Assembly (NCBI GenBank): GCA_024235755.1
Contig: JACKLV010000009.1
Location: 62,001-126,000 of the forward strand
Length of the DNA: 64,000 bases
Source of the DNA: Burkholderiales bacterium
GTDB taxonomy: Bacteria > Pseudomonadota > Gammaproteobacteria > Burkholderiales > Nitrosomonadaceae
Reading direction: 5' to 3'
In this document: piece by piece, positions 1-8,314 of the stretch
Numbering within the stretch: the stretch's first letter is position 1
Layout: every line of letters begins with the position of its first letter
Position numbers and translations under genes: made by a program
Notes under the pieces: model-generated
Database searches by the model: none
What the model was told of the DNA's origin: nothing
Seen by the model: the letters and a program-made list of their open reading frames with translations, nothing else

Positions 1-1114
1 CTGCGCCGTCGCGCGGTGGATCGATCAATAGTTTGTCGAAACGGCCGAGCTGTGCATAGCTCTCGGGCGTCATTTCAAACAGATTCATCGCAACAAAGCG
101 GGTATTGGCGGACAAACCGTTAAGCGCGGCGTTTTGTTGCGCGCGTTTGATCAACGCGTCACTGCCTTCCAAGCCTGTTACTACCGCTCCGCTGCGCGCA
201 ATCGGCAGGGTGAAGTTGCCGAGGCCGCAGAAAAAATCGCCGATGCGCTCGCCCGGCTGCGGTTTGAGCAGGCGCAACGCGCGGCCGACCATGATCCGGT
301 TCATCGCGCTGTTGACCTGGGTAAACTCGGTGGGCGCGAACGGCATGACCACATTAAATTCCGGCAGGCTGTACGATAACCGGGGCGCATCTAGCGGGTG
401 GAACGGATAAATGCTGTCGGGGCCTTTGGGCTGCAGCCAGAACTGAATCCGGTGCGCGTCGGCGAAATCGCGCAGCACCTGCTGATCCGTTTCCGTTAAC
501 GGTTGCATGATGCGCAGCACCAGAATGTCGACATCGTCGCCTGATGCCACCTCGACCTGCGGCAGCCGGTCGCGGATCGACAGCCGGTTAAAGGCCGCCG
601 CAAGAGCGGGCAGCAGTTTGGCTATTTTAGGGGTCAAAATCTCGCAGTGCTGCATGTCGGCGACAAAGCGGCTGTGTTTTTCGTGGAAACCGATCAGCGT
701 TCTGTTTTTTCGTTGCACATAACGCACCGAAATACGCGCGCGTTGCCGGTATCCCCAGGCGCTGCCGTATATCGGCGGTAGGATCACATCCGCTTTGACC
801 TTGCCGATATGGGCGAGGTTGTCTTCCAGAATACGTTGCTTGACCGCCACCTGGGTCGACGCATCCAGATGCTGCATGGAACAGCCGCCGCAAACGCCAT
901 AATGTTGGCATTTGGGTTTGACGCGCATCGGTGATTCTTGTTCGATCTGTTCGACCTGCGCCATTTCGTATGACTGCTTGCGTTTGAACGTTTGATACGT
1001 TACCGTTTCACCGGTTAGAGCGCCCTCGATAAAAATTACCTTGCCATCTTTTCGGGCGACGCCACGCCCGTCCTGATCCAGGGATTCAATCTTTATTTTA
1101 TTCTTTGTTTTCAT
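1..1114 (-). CDS. rlmD: 23S rRNA (uracil-1939-C5)-methyltransferase RlmD, 3' part cut by window edge
   Basis: SAM-dependent methyltransferase that makes m5U1939 in 23S rRNA. I translated it from the ATG at 1114 on the minus strand; about 371 codons are inside the window and the C-terminus lies beyond base 1. An N-terminal TRAM-like segment (SLDQDGRGVARKDGK) is followed by the iron-sulfur cluster cysteines in PKCQHYGVCGGCSMQH (C-X5-C-X2-C). The SAM-binding part has GDFFCGLGNFTLP, and the visible end reads LLIDPPRDGA, the DPPR motif. The catalytic Cys motif expected just downstream is outside the window. RlmD is usually about 430-445 residues, so roughly 60-70 are missing. The gene is divergent from the exoD-like gene, with 73 bp between the two starts. 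Confidence 0.93.
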   Translation of the reverse strand, partial: MKTKNKIKIESLDQDGRGVARKDGKVIFIEGALTGETVTYQTFKRKQSYEMAQVEQIEQESPMRVKPKCQHYGVCGGCSMQHLDASTQVAVKQRILEDNLAHIGKVKADVILPPIYGSAWGYRQRARISVRYVQRKNRTLIGFHEKHSRFVADMQHCEILTPKIAKLLPALAAAFNRLSIRDRLPQVEVASGDDVDILVLRIMQPLTETDQQVLRDFADAHRIQFWLQPKGPDSIYPFHPLDAPRLSYSLPEFNVVMPFAPTEFTQVNSAMNRIMVGRALRLLKPQPGERIGDFFCGLGNFTLPIARSGAVVTGLEGSDALIKRAQQNAALNGLSANTRFVAMNLFEMTPESYAQLGRFDKLLIDPPRDGA

Positions 1115-1187
1115 AAAATTGTGCGTGTATTTGGGTTTTTTGTGCGGTCTGTGTATGTGTTTGGCGCGTCAGTGGTAAAGGAGATCT

Positions 1188-1796
1188 ATGAAGAACGGGA
1201 CGGGAAATGATCATAATGCAACCGGATTGACTGAAATTTTATCCGCTCTTTCCGAAAAGGCCAATGGCGAAGATCTCAGTTTTGGCCAGATTATGGATAC
1301 GCTGGAGTATCGCGGCTTTGGTCCTATGCTTGTGGCGCCCTCGCTGATTATTATTTTGCCAACCGGTGCCATTCCCGGCGTTCCTGCGGTGTGTGGCATT
1401 TTTATATTTTTGATCTGCATGCAGATTGTTCTGGGGTATGACCGTCCATGGCTGCCTCAGAGGTTGAAAAGCCGCTCCATTCGGAAATCGACGTTTGAGA
1501 AGGGCTTCCATAAAATCAGACCGTATACGGAAACGATTGATAAGTATGTTGGAAAACGCCTCACATTTTTTGCCAGGAACGGTCTTTCGAAGAAAATCAT
1601 TGCGTTGCTCAGCATGGTGCTGGCGCTGTGTATTATCCTGATCGGTTTTATCCCGATGATGCCGGCGGTACTGGCGCTGCCGATACTTTTGTTTGCCCTT
1701 GGGCTCAGCGTTGCCGATGGCGTTCTGCTCGCGGCGGGTTATGGCGCAATTGGCCTTGTGGCCGCTACGTTTCCGTTCTTTTGGGACAAGTTATAA
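1188..1796 (+). CDS. ExoD-family exopolysaccharide synthesis membrane protein
   Basis: A 202-residue protein of the ExoD family, named after the Rhizobium exopolysaccharide gene; the biochemical role of the family is unresolved. The N-terminus (TEILSALSEKANGEDLSFGQ) matches the family opening. It is followed by hydrophobic segments near residues 45-85 and a pair near 135-200, with a basic stretch around 90-130. A good Shine-Dalgarno (AAAGGAGAT) lies just before the ATG at 1188, which fixes the start. It stands alone between rlmD and the SDR gene and is about 12 kb from the exopolysaccharide operon, so a functional link is only inferred. Confidence 0.8.
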   Translation: MKNGTGNDHNATGLTEILSALSEKANGEDLSFGQIMDTLEYRGFGPMLVAPSLIIILPTGAIPGVPAVCGIFIFLICMQIVLGYDRPWLPQRLKSRSIRKSTFEKGFHKIRPYTETIDKYVGKRLTFFARNGLSKKIIALLSMVLALCIILIGFIPMMPAVLALPILLFALGLSVADGVLLAAGYGAIGLVAATFPFFWDKL

Positions 1797-1974
1797 GGCT
1801 GGCGGTTTGCGCACAATCCAGCTGTATCCACCCCATCCGCCGTCATGCGCATGAGATGGTAATCAATTGTCTTGACATTGAGCGGGCCCAAGCGTATTTT
1901 CTGTTTAAGAGTGTAGTAAAACCTGCTGTATTTTAGAGCTTTTTCCTTTTGGCTTTTGAATTGGGAGGTTCCAT

Positions 1975-2994
1975 ATGAAAATTGTGCTTGTAACCGGACC
2001 TGCCGGATTCCTTGGGCATCATGTGATCCGGCAACTGAATTCAAACGGCATACGGCCGCGCGTATTACTGCCGCCGGATCTCGATGACGACCTGCCGAAA
2101 GTCAAAGCGTTGAAACAGCAGGACGTTGAGATTATTTCAGGCGATATTGACAGCCCGGCGGCGCTACAGGCTGCCTGTAACGGTGTGGACACAGTGTTGC
2201 ATTTGCATTTTGAGATTACGCTGGGCGGCGACTCATCGGCAAGAAAAGCATTGCACGAAGAGAACGTGCAAGGAACCCGCAATCTGCTGGATGCGGCCGC
2301 CAGGGCGAGAGTTTCCCGTGTGGTGATCAGCAGCAGTGCGCTGGCTGTTGGTTTGCACCATGAGGCGGATACATTGGATGAAAGTGCCGATTGGGAACAG
2401 TACGCATTTTCTTTGCCTTACGCAGAATCACGCCGCGATGCCGAACAAATGGCATTGTCACAAACCGGTTTAAATCTGCCGGAAGTTGTTGTGGTTAGTC
2501 CTTCTTTTACACTGGGGCCGCACGACTGGATTGGTGCGCCCGCCAACAGGCTCGTCATGGCGATGACCAAACCGAAATTCTGCCTGACTGCACCGATCGG
2601 TTTCGGCGTTCTCGATGTGCGCGACTATGCTGATGGCGTGATCCGTGCGGCAAAACATGGCAGGCCCGGCCAGCGGTATCTGCTCAGCAGCGATAATCTG
2701 ACGCCCCATCAATTGGCCCATGAGGTCGCCAAGGTTGTCGGTAACGAACCTGCCAAAAGCTTTTTTAGCTTGCGTAGTTGGATCGTGTATCCCCTGGTCG
2801 TGCTGGTTGAGTTACTGAGTAAATTGAGAGGTAAGTCTTCTCCGGTGACGCGGGATATACTCGAATTATGGGGGCGGTACGCCTGGTACGACACCAGTCT
2901 GGCGCGCAATGAACTGGGTTGGAAACCCCGGCCATTGCAGGAAACGCTTCGGGATACGATCGAATGGCATAAACAAAACTCAGCAAGAAACTGA
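1975..2994 (+). CDS. NAD(P)-dependent epimerase/dehydratase-like SDR protein
   Basis: A 339-residue extended short-chain dehydrogenase. The Rossmann motif is at residues 7-14 (TGPAGFLG), with a conserved acidic GDID around 56-59. The usual YxxxK catalytic pair appears as Y149-A-E-S-R153, so the lysine is replaced by arginine; a serine cluster (ISSSAL, 118-123) supplies the third catalytic residue. The downstream substrate-binding half (LGPHDWIG, then a C-terminal TIEWHKQ) is typical of HpnA-like and dihydroflavonol-reductase-like members. An AT-rich gap with no clear partner gene precedes it. Substrate unknown; the K-to-R change could reduce activity or mark a distinct subfamily. The gene ends 6 bp before an IS remnant. 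Confidence 0.8.
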   Translation: MKIVLVTGPAGFLGHHVIRQLNSNGIRPRVLLPPDLDDDLPKVKALKQQDVEIISGDIDSPAALQAACNGVDTVLHLHFEITLGGDSSARKALHEENVQGTRNLLDAAARARVSRVVISSSALAVGLHHEADTLDESADWEQYAFSLPYAESRRDAEQMALSQTGLNLPEVVVVSPSFTLGPHDWIGAPANRLVMAMTKPKFCLTAPIGFGVLDVRDYADGVIRAAKHGRPGQRYLLSSDNLTPHQLAHEVAKVVGNEPAKSFFSLRSWIVYPLVVLVELLSKLRGKSSPVTRDILELWGRYAWYDTSLARNELGWKPRPLQETLRDTIEWHKQNSARN

Positions 2995-3000
2995 CAGGAT

Positions 3001-3360
3001 GAAGTTGTATAATCTTATTCTGGTCGCCGGTAGCAGTACCGGCACCGGCAAAACCCATCTGGCTGCGGCATTGGCGTTGCCGCTATTCATCACGGCAGGC
3101 GCTACGTTTGTACATCGCCGGGGACTTGGCCAACCTGCCGGAGCAGGAAAAACAATTGAATGAAACCGAAAGCCAGTCCAGAAGACTTATTCAGGTAGAC
3201 GTTCATTCTCGATGAACTGGACTACCTGCCTTTCCCGTAATCGGGCGGCGCACTACTGATTCATTTAATCAGTCAACTGCATGGGAGAACCTCGCGCATT
3301 ATGCCAATCACTTGAAACTCAGGAGTGAGGTGCTGACAGGGTCGGTTGACGCTCGAAAAA
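3001..3360 (+). pseudogene. Decayed fragment of IS21-family IstB ATPase
   Basis: Broken remains of the IS21 helper ATPase. The first frame (from 3001) reads NLILVAGSSTGTGKTHLAAA, a Walker A segment like the IstB GPPGTGKTHLA. The similarity then continues in a second frame as DLANLPEQEKQLNE and LIQVDV. It goes on in a third frame as ILDELDYLPFP, stop, SGGALLIHLISQLHGRTS, matching the IstB Walker B block DELGYLPF-x-QSGGxLLFHLIS. At least two frameshifts and two stops are visible, and the N-terminal third of IstB, istA and the ends of the element are absent. It is non-functional and records an old insertion between the SDR gene and mtgA. Confidence 0.82.
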
Positions 3361-3415
3361 ATAACTCCTAAGGTGCTGTCCAGAATTTGTGGTCTACTTC
3401 TGTTTGTTAGTTAAC

Positions 3416-3425
3416 GAAACGTTTC
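3416..3425. other. 10-bp perfect palindrome directly before mtgA start
   Basis: GAAACGTTTC is a perfect palindrome ending one base before the mtgA ATG at 3427. It occupies the place where a Shine-Dalgarno would be expected, and none is seen there. It may be chance, an operator, or the trace of an insertion boundary from the adjacent IS remnant. Confidence 0.4.
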
Positions 3426-3426
3426 A

Positions 3427-4179
3427 ATGAAGAAAAAAAAGAAAAAAGTGAGCAGCACTGCTGCGAGAAGTAAAACAAGCGTTACCGGGTTTTTTAAGCG
3501 TTGGTTCTGGCGATTGTTTTTGCTGATGATTTATTCGTTATTTTTGTATCAGCTTTGGTTGCTCAGTCATGTGCTTTACTGGAAACATAATAATCCAACG
3601 AGCAGTGCTTTCATGCAATCACAGCTGAAGATACTGCGCCAGGATAACCCTGTTGCGATATTGCGCCATACATGGGCGCCTTACCGGAAAATTTCTTATG
3701 AGATGAAACGGGCGATTGTTGTTGCTGAAGACAGCAAGTTTCTTGAGCATAACGGTTTTGACTATGAATCGATTCGAAATGCGTTGAAGCGAAATTTATC
3801 GCAAGGTGAAATTACCGTTGGCGGATCGACTATCAGTCAGCAACTGGCTAAAAATCTTTTTCTTTCCGAACGGAAGTCGATTTGGCGTAAATTACAGGAG
3901 GCCATGATTACGGTAATGTTGGAAACGGTGATGTCCAAGCAGCGCATTCTGGAAATTTATCTGAATATGATCGAATGGGGTAACGGCGTATTTGGTGTAG
4001 AAGCAGCATCGCAGCATTATTTCGGTCAGTCGGCATCGTCGCTGACAAAGCATCAGGCGACTTATTTAGCGGCTATGGTGACCAATCCGCGTTTCTATGA
4101 TAAGAACCGGAACTCTCAGCATTTGATGAAAAAACGGAATGTTTTACTCAACCGACTGCATTCGGCAAAAATACCCTGA
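3427..4179 (+). CDS. mtgA: Monofunctional biosynthetic peptidoglycan transglycosylase
   Basis: GT51 glycosyltransferase that polymerises lipid II into glycan strands at the inner membrane, without a transpeptidase domain. It has 250 residues, the normal size. A very basic N-terminus (poly-Lys) precedes one membrane anchor (about 27-50). The catalytic Glu is E101 in AEDSKFLEHNGFDY, and the second family block GGSTISQQLAKNLFLS is at 132-147, followed by LEIYLNMIEWGNGVFG. The start at 3427 has no good ribosome-binding site, and the first codons form an A-rich run that could be prone to slippage. It follows the istB remnant; neighbours are unrelated to cell wall synthesis, and the main wall cluster is about 43 kb away. 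Confidence 0.93.
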   Translation: MKKKKKKVSSTAARSKTSVTGFFKRWFWRLFLLMIYSLFLYQLWLLSHVLYWKHNNPTSSAFMQSQLKILRQDNPVAILRHTWAPYRKISYEMKRAIVVAEDSKFLEHNGFDYESIRNALKRNLSQGEITVGGSTISQQLAKNLFLSERKSIWRKLQEAMITVMLETVMSKQRILEIYLNMIEWGNGVFGVEAASQHYFGQSASSLTKHQATYLAAMVTNPRFYDKNRNSQHLMKKRNVLLNRLHSAKIP

Positions 4180-4285
4180 GCATATCCGATGGATAAGCGC
4201 TAAAAATTATGGAATGTTTGCATGCCATTATTGTCTGTAATACCGCTTTGCTTTTTTACGCCAGCAAAATATAGGCTAACTCGCT

Positions 4286-5728
4286 ATGACTGATAAAAAG
4301 AATCAAGAAGAAAACGAGAAACTGCATATTCAGTTGCGGCGAATCGTTACTTTATTGAATAAATACAAGCTTCTGCAGGGATTTGTCAATCTGCAGAACG
4401 AAGCAAGCGGTATATTGAACGAATCGCCCATTCAGAAAGAGAATCTGGAAGAACTCCAACGGCTTGTAGACAAGCTGCATCCGGCGGATATCGCAGATCT
4501 CCTGGAATCCTTGCCGTTGGAGGACAGGTTGTTAATCTGGGGGTTGGTCAGACCGGAGTATGACGGCGATGTCCTGTTGGAAGCATCGGACGCAGTGCGG
4601 GAAACACTGATTACGGACATGGGTGTGCACGAGCTGGTAGCGGCCACCGAGCAATTGGACGCTGATGAAATTGCTGATCTTGCGCCTGATTTGCCACAGG
4701 ATGTCATGGAAGATGTTTTCCGTTCGCTGCCGATTGCAGAACGTGAGCAGCTGCGTGCCGCCATGTCATACCCGGAAGATGCCGTGGGCGCATTGATGGA
4801 CTTTGATGTAATCACGGTGCGTGAGGATGTGCGTCTGGAAGTTGTATTACGTTATTTGCGCCGTCTGGATGAGCTGCCTGATCATACGGATCAGTTGTTT
4901 GTCGTCGACAGAGAAGAGCATTTGAAGGGCGTGCTACTGATTAACCGGATACTGGTTAGCGATCCTGAAATGTTGGTCGCCGATGTCATGACCAAGGAAA
5001 TGATTACGCTGCATCCGGACGATAAAGCACAGGACGCCGCACATGCGTTCGAGCGCTATGATCTGGTTTCTGCCTCGATCATTGATCATGATAAAAAACT
5101 GCTCGGGCGTGTGACCGTAAATGCGGTGATTGATTTTATTCGTGACAAGGCGGAAAACGAGGCGCTGAATCTTGCCGGTTTGCGCGAAGAAGAAGATCTG
5201 TTTGCGCCGGTGCTGAGAAGCGTGAGGAACCGTTGGGTATGGCTGGCTATTAACCTGGTTACGGCATTTGTTGCTTCGCGCGTGATTGGCTTGTTTGAGG
5301 ATTCAATAGAAAAACTGGTTGCACTCGCAGCGCTTATGCCCATTATTGCGGGAATAGGCGGAAACTCAGGTAATCAGACGATTACCATGATCGTGCGTGC
5401 GCTTGCATTGGATCAAATTAAAACCGGCAGCACCTGGAAATTGATTGGTAAGGAGATTGGGGTCAGTATCGTAAATGGCCTCATATGGGGCGCCGTGGTT
5501 GGTTTGTTCACATTTGCAATTTATCAAAACGTTGAGCTGGGTCTTGTGATGATGCTGGCCATGCTTTTGAATCTGTTGCTGGCTGCGCTGCTGGGCGTGT
5601 TAATACCGCTTACTTTGAGAAAGCTTGGCCGTGATCCTGCTTTGGGCTCGAGCGTTATGATTACTGCAGTCACCGATAGCGGTGGTTTTTTTATCTTTCT
5701 AAGTTTGGCTACGCTATTTTTGCTGTAG
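4286..5728 (+). CDS. mgtE: Magnesium transporter MgtE
   Basis: Mg2+ channel/transporter of the MgtE family, 480 residues. The cytoplasmic N domain (about 50-150) has the helical repeats LHPADIADLLESLP and DADEIADLAPDLPQD. A pair of CBS domains follows (about 155-280), including DVITVREDVRLEVVLRYLRR and MTKEMITLHPDDKAQDAAHA. The membrane domain (about 310-480) carries the family signature MPIIAGIGGNSGNQTITMIVRALAL in its pore region. The CBS domains normally sense intracellular Mg2+ and gate the pore. The gene is 106 bp after mtgA and probably has its own promoter; I saw no Mg2+ riboswitch-like leader. A stem-loop lies just after the stop. Confidence 0.95.
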   Translation: MTDKKNQEENEKLHIQLRRIVTLLNKYKLLQGFVNLQNEASGILNESPIQKENLEELQRLVDKLHPADIADLLESLPLEDRLLIWGLVRPEYDGDVLLEASDAVRETLITDMGVHELVAATEQLDADEIADLAPDLPQDVMEDVFRSLPIAEREQLRAAMSYPEDAVGALMDFDVITVREDVRLEVVLRYLRRLDELPDHTDQLFVVDREEHLKGVLLINRILVSDPEMLVADVMTKEMITLHPDDKAQDAAHAFERYDLVSASIIDHDKKLLGRVTVNAVIDFIRDKAENEALNLAGLREEEDLFAPVLRSVRNRWVWLAINLVTAFVASRVIGLFEDSIEKLVALAALMPIIAGIGGNSGNQTITMIVRALALDQIKTGSTWKLIGKEIGVSIVNGLIWGAVVGLFTFAIYQNVELGLVMMLAMLLNLLLAALLGVLIPLTLRKLGRDPALGSSVMITAVTDSGGFFIFLSLATLFLL

Positions 5729-5756
5729 GCGTGTTGGAGAAGATTAAGTCAAGTTA

Positions 5757-5779
5757 CTTTCGCAAAACAACTGCGAAAG
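5757..5779 (+). other. Stem-loop after mgtE
   Basis: CTTTCGCA, a 7-nt loop, then TGCGAAAG: perfect 8-bp arms 28 bp after the mgtE stop. It has no following T-run, so it is not a standard intrinsic terminator. It could protect the mRNA 3' end or be a Rho-assisted end. Confidence 0.45.
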
Positions 5780-5849
5780 CATTCGATGAAGATCAATGAA
5801 AAGCCGTGCAGTTAGGTTTGGGCGATATCATGCTGATTTCGTTTGCCAC

Positions 5850-5878
5850 TTGACGAGTATAGCGTGTCTGTCTAACAT
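5850..5878 (+). promoter_or_regulatory. Predicted sigma-70 promoter of the cytochrome P460 gene
   Basis: A -35 box TTGACG (5850-5855), a 17-bp spacer and a -10 box TAACAT (5873-5878), 68 bp upstream of the P460 ATG. Close fit to the consensus with ideal spacing; suggests the gene is transcribed on its own. Confidence 0.6.
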
Positions 5879-5946
5879 AATGTAAGAAGGCAGCTTTTCA
5901 AGTTGTTTTCGAGGTTTTTCTTTAACCATTTAAAGGGCTTTTATTT

Positions 5947-6516
5947 ATGTCAAAGTTTAAAAAAACTTTAGTGTGCGGTATTGCGCCACTGTTGATGGCT
6001 GGCATGTTGAGCGTTACGACTCAGGCAGTGGCATCGGGAGAAAGATTGTACGGCCGATTTACGAGTGATAACGAGCTGTATACACCAAGAGATTATCGTG
6101 AGTGGGTCTTTATTGGTTCAAGTGTAACACCGAATGATATGAATGATGGTGCCGCTGCTTTCCCGGAATTCCATCACACCTATATTGATCCGGGTAGTTT
6201 CGCGCATTGGAAGAAAACCGGTGAATTCCGTGAAAACACAGTGATCGTGAAAGAGTTGGTCGGTGTTCGCGGTAAGGAATCGCCAAGCGGTAACGGTTAT
6301 TTCCCGGGTGAATTCAACGGTATTGCAGCAATGGTCAAGAGCGAAAAACGTTATCCTGATCGTCCGGGAAATTGGGCCTATTTTGGTTTCCCTGAAGGTG
6401 CAAGACATGGCGCTATTCAAGAAACTTCTGCCTGTTCCGCCTGCCATCAAGAAAACGCAGGACAGGACCAAGTATTTATCCAGGGTTATCCTGTTTTACG
6501 TGCAGCTAAGCCATAA
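5947..6516 (+). CDS. cytL: Cytochrome P460 (hydroxylamine/NO-oxidising c-type cytochrome)
   Basis: Periplasmic haem protein of ammonia oxidisers; in Nitrosomonas europaea cytochrome P460 oxidises hydroxylamine (to N2O in anoxic assays) and acts on NO. The 189 residues start with a Sec signal peptide (about 1-29, ending TTQAVA). The P460 body has NYREWV-like DYREWVFIGSSVTPND (49-64) and HWKKTGEF (87-94). A lysine in HWKKTGEF aligns with the one that cross-links to the haem in N. europaea P460 (family knowledge). The single haem-c site is CSACH (163-167), followed by the conserved YPVLRAAK tail. The lysine distinguishes it from the related cytochrome c'-beta. It is flanked by its own promoter and a terminator, so it is probably monocistronic. 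This gene is the strongest metabolic marker in the window. Confidence 0.93.
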   Translation: MSKFKKTLVCGIAPLLMAGMLSVTTQAVASGERLYGRFTSDNELYTPRDYREWVFIGSSVTPNDMNDGAAAFPEFHHTYIDPGSFAHWKKTGEFRENTVIVKELVGVRGKESPSGNGYFPGEFNGIAAMVKSEKRYPDRPGNWAYFGFPEGARHGAIQETSACSACHQENAGQDQVFIQGYPVLRAAKP

Positions 6517-6570
6517 GCGCGCAGATAATCTGGTCTAAGGTCAATCGTCAAAAGATTGATGCTTTCAAAT

Positions 6571-6609
6571 AAAACGGGTATTCGGTCAATCAGCCGGATG
6601 CCCGTTTTA
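6571..6609. terminator. Bidirectional intrinsic terminator between P460 and gloB
   Basis: AAAACGGGTATTCGG, a short loop, then CCGGATGCCCGTTTT: a 15-bp stem with two G-T wobbles. T-rich sequence follows on both sides (TTTTATTT on the minus strand). It sits between the convergent ends of the P460 gene (6516) and gloB (6640), so it can serve both. Confidence 0.82.
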
Positions 6610-6639
6610 CTTTCTTCATGTTCTTCTTGGGCAGATCTA

Positions 6640-7431
6640 TTAAAAATTATTTTTCCATTCGCGCAACGCGATAAAGATATCGAGCGGTTCACTCAGCTTT
6701 TTTCCTGCGTATTGGCTGGCCATTTTTATTATTTCTGACTGATTGCAGCGTAGAAACGGATTGCAATTTTTTTCCGTCGCTATATTGGTTGGTATTGTCG
6801 CTTGATTGCGATTACGCAACTGGTTGGCGTGATGTTCAAATTGCTGAAGATCGGAGTTACTTGGCTCCACCGTACGGGCAAAGCTGATATTACTGAGCGT
6901 ATATTCATGCGTACAATAGACAAGTGTGTCTTCCGGCAGATCAGTCAGTTTTTGTAATGATTGATACATCTGCAGTGGTGTTCCTTCAAACAAACGTCCA
7001 CAACCACAGGCAAATAGTGTATCCCCGCAAAATAGTATGTTTTTTTTCTCAGGCCCTGGCAGCGATCCAAAATAGGCGATATGCCCACTCGTATGGCCCG
7101 GTACGTCAATAACTGCAAGTGAAAGCGAAAGCGGTGGCAGATGGACAGTATCCCCGCCTTGCAGTGGATGTGTCACTGTAGGGATCGTTTCATGTATGGG
7201 GCCATATACCGGTACGTCAAACCGGTCCAACAACATCCCATTACCGCCGGTGTGGTCGCTATGATGATGTGTGATCAAGATAGACTCGAGTTGTAGCTTA
7301 TTGGATTGCAGATAGTCCAGAACCGGGTGCGCGTCTCCAGGGTCAATCACAGTGGCGGACGTTGTGTTGTGAATAATCCAGATATAATTGTCTCTGAATG
7401 CGGGTATCGGATAAATACGCAATGTCGTCAT
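6640..7431 (-). CDS. gloB: Hydroxyacylglutathione hydrolase (glyoxalase II)
   Basis: Metallo-beta-lactamase-fold enzyme that hydrolyses S-lactoylglutathione to lactate and glutathione, the last step of methylglyoxal detoxification. It has 263 residues, a normal length. The metal-binding motif THHHSDHTGG is at 54-63 (H55, H57, D59, H60); further ligands are in VPGHTSGH and in LFCGDTLFACGCGRLFEG. The C-terminal glutathione-binding segment has YCTHEYTLSN and a final LREWK. It is divergent from the methyltransferase gene with 98 bp between the starts. The same gloB/yafS/rnhA/dnaQ neighbourhood occurs in E. coli. Confidence 0.95.
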   Translation of the reverse strand: MTTLRIYPIPAFRDNYIWIIHNTTSATVIDPGDAHPVLDYLQSNKLQLESILITHHHSDHTGGNGMLLDRFDVPVYGPIHETIPTVTHPLQGGDTVHLPPLSLSLAVIDVPGHTSGHIAYFGSLPGPEKKNILFCGDTLFACGCGRLFEGTPLQMYQSLQKLTDLPEDTLVYCTHEYTLSNISFARTVEPSNSDLQQFEHHANQLRNRNQATIPTNIATEKNCNPFLRCNQSEIIKMASQYAGKKLSEPLDIFIALREWKNNF

Positions 7432-7529
7432 GTCTGTTTTTAATGTGTAGAATTAAACGAGAATCCGCATAGCTTAATTTAAAATAGATACGCTGACCAT
7501 TCATATAACCGTTTTCATATTTTACAGGC

Positions 7530-8246
7530 ATGTCCATTTTGACCGCTCAGCAATGGTTCGCAACCCCTTTGGGACAGTATGTTGTTGAGCATGAATTTCA
7601 ATATTTTGATTCCGCTGTTGCCAACATTTTTGGCTATCACGCTATGCAAATGGGTATGCCGCACTACGACTTTCTGAGAACAAACCGCATGCCACTGCGA
7701 TTTACCGTGGGGGCCGAATGTAATAATGCGCTGAGAGCAACCTGTGACCATTTGCCTATAGCCGGCGATACGATTGATTTGGTGATTGTTCCACATGTGC
7801 TTGAATTTAATGAAAATCCACATCAAATTCTGCGTGAAATATATCGAGTGCTGATTCCAGAGGGACATGTGGTAATTTCTGGCTTTAACCCATTTAGTTT
7901 ATGGGGAGTACATCACTATTTCGTATCAAACCGGGAAGAATTTCCTTGGAATGGAAATTTTATTGCATTGCCGCGACTCAAAGATTGGCTAAAACTGTTC
8001 AATTTTGAAATGAAAGGCGGAAAGTTGTGCTGTTATACACCACCCTTCAAACAAGATAATGTGCGTCAACGATTCAGATTTATGGAAGATGCGGGAGATC
8101 GCTGGTGGCCTATTTCAGGCGGCGTTTATTTTTTACATGCGGTAAAGCACAAGTATGGTATGCGTGTAATTAAGCCGGGCTGGAAAACTAGTTTGGTTGG
8201 CAAGAAAAAGATTGCAGCGGCAACGCAGCGCATCAAGCATAAATAA
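7530..8246 (+). CDS. YafS-like class I SAM-dependent methyltransferase
   Basis: A 238-residue methyltransferase-11-type protein. The canonical glycine-rich SAM motif near the N-terminus is weak. The post-motif blocks are clear: LPIAGDTIDLVIVPHVLEF (about 74-92, motif II) and LREIYRVLIPEGHVVISGFNP (about 100-120), followed by SLWG. This matches the YafS/type-11 family that sits between gloB and rnhA in many Proteobacteria. The substrate is unknown, possibly a small molecule. The start is the ATG at 7530. It is followed after 68 bp by rnhA on the same strand. Confidence 0.82.
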   Translation: MSILTAQQWFATPLGQYVVEHEFQYFDSAVANIFGYHAMQMGMPHYDFLRTNRMPLRFTVGAECNNALRATCDHLPIAGDTIDLVIVPHVLEFNENPHQILREIYRVLIPEGHVVISGFNPFSLWGVHHYFVSNREEFPWNGNFIALPRLKDWLKLFNFEMKGGKLCCYTPPFKQDNVRQRFRFMEDAGDRWWPISGGVYFLHAVKHKYGMRVIKPGWKTSLVGKKKIAAATQRIKHK

Positions 8247-8314
8247 TTTGTAATAAGCATATCTCCCATCATCGGTTGTATAAAGTATGGCAGTTTTGTT
8301 TTGTGGCAAAAATT

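Noticed and set aside
8276..8314. Upstream in-frame ATG of rnhA
   Set aside because: It would add 13 residues before the first conserved strand; the ATG at 8315 gives the exact family length.
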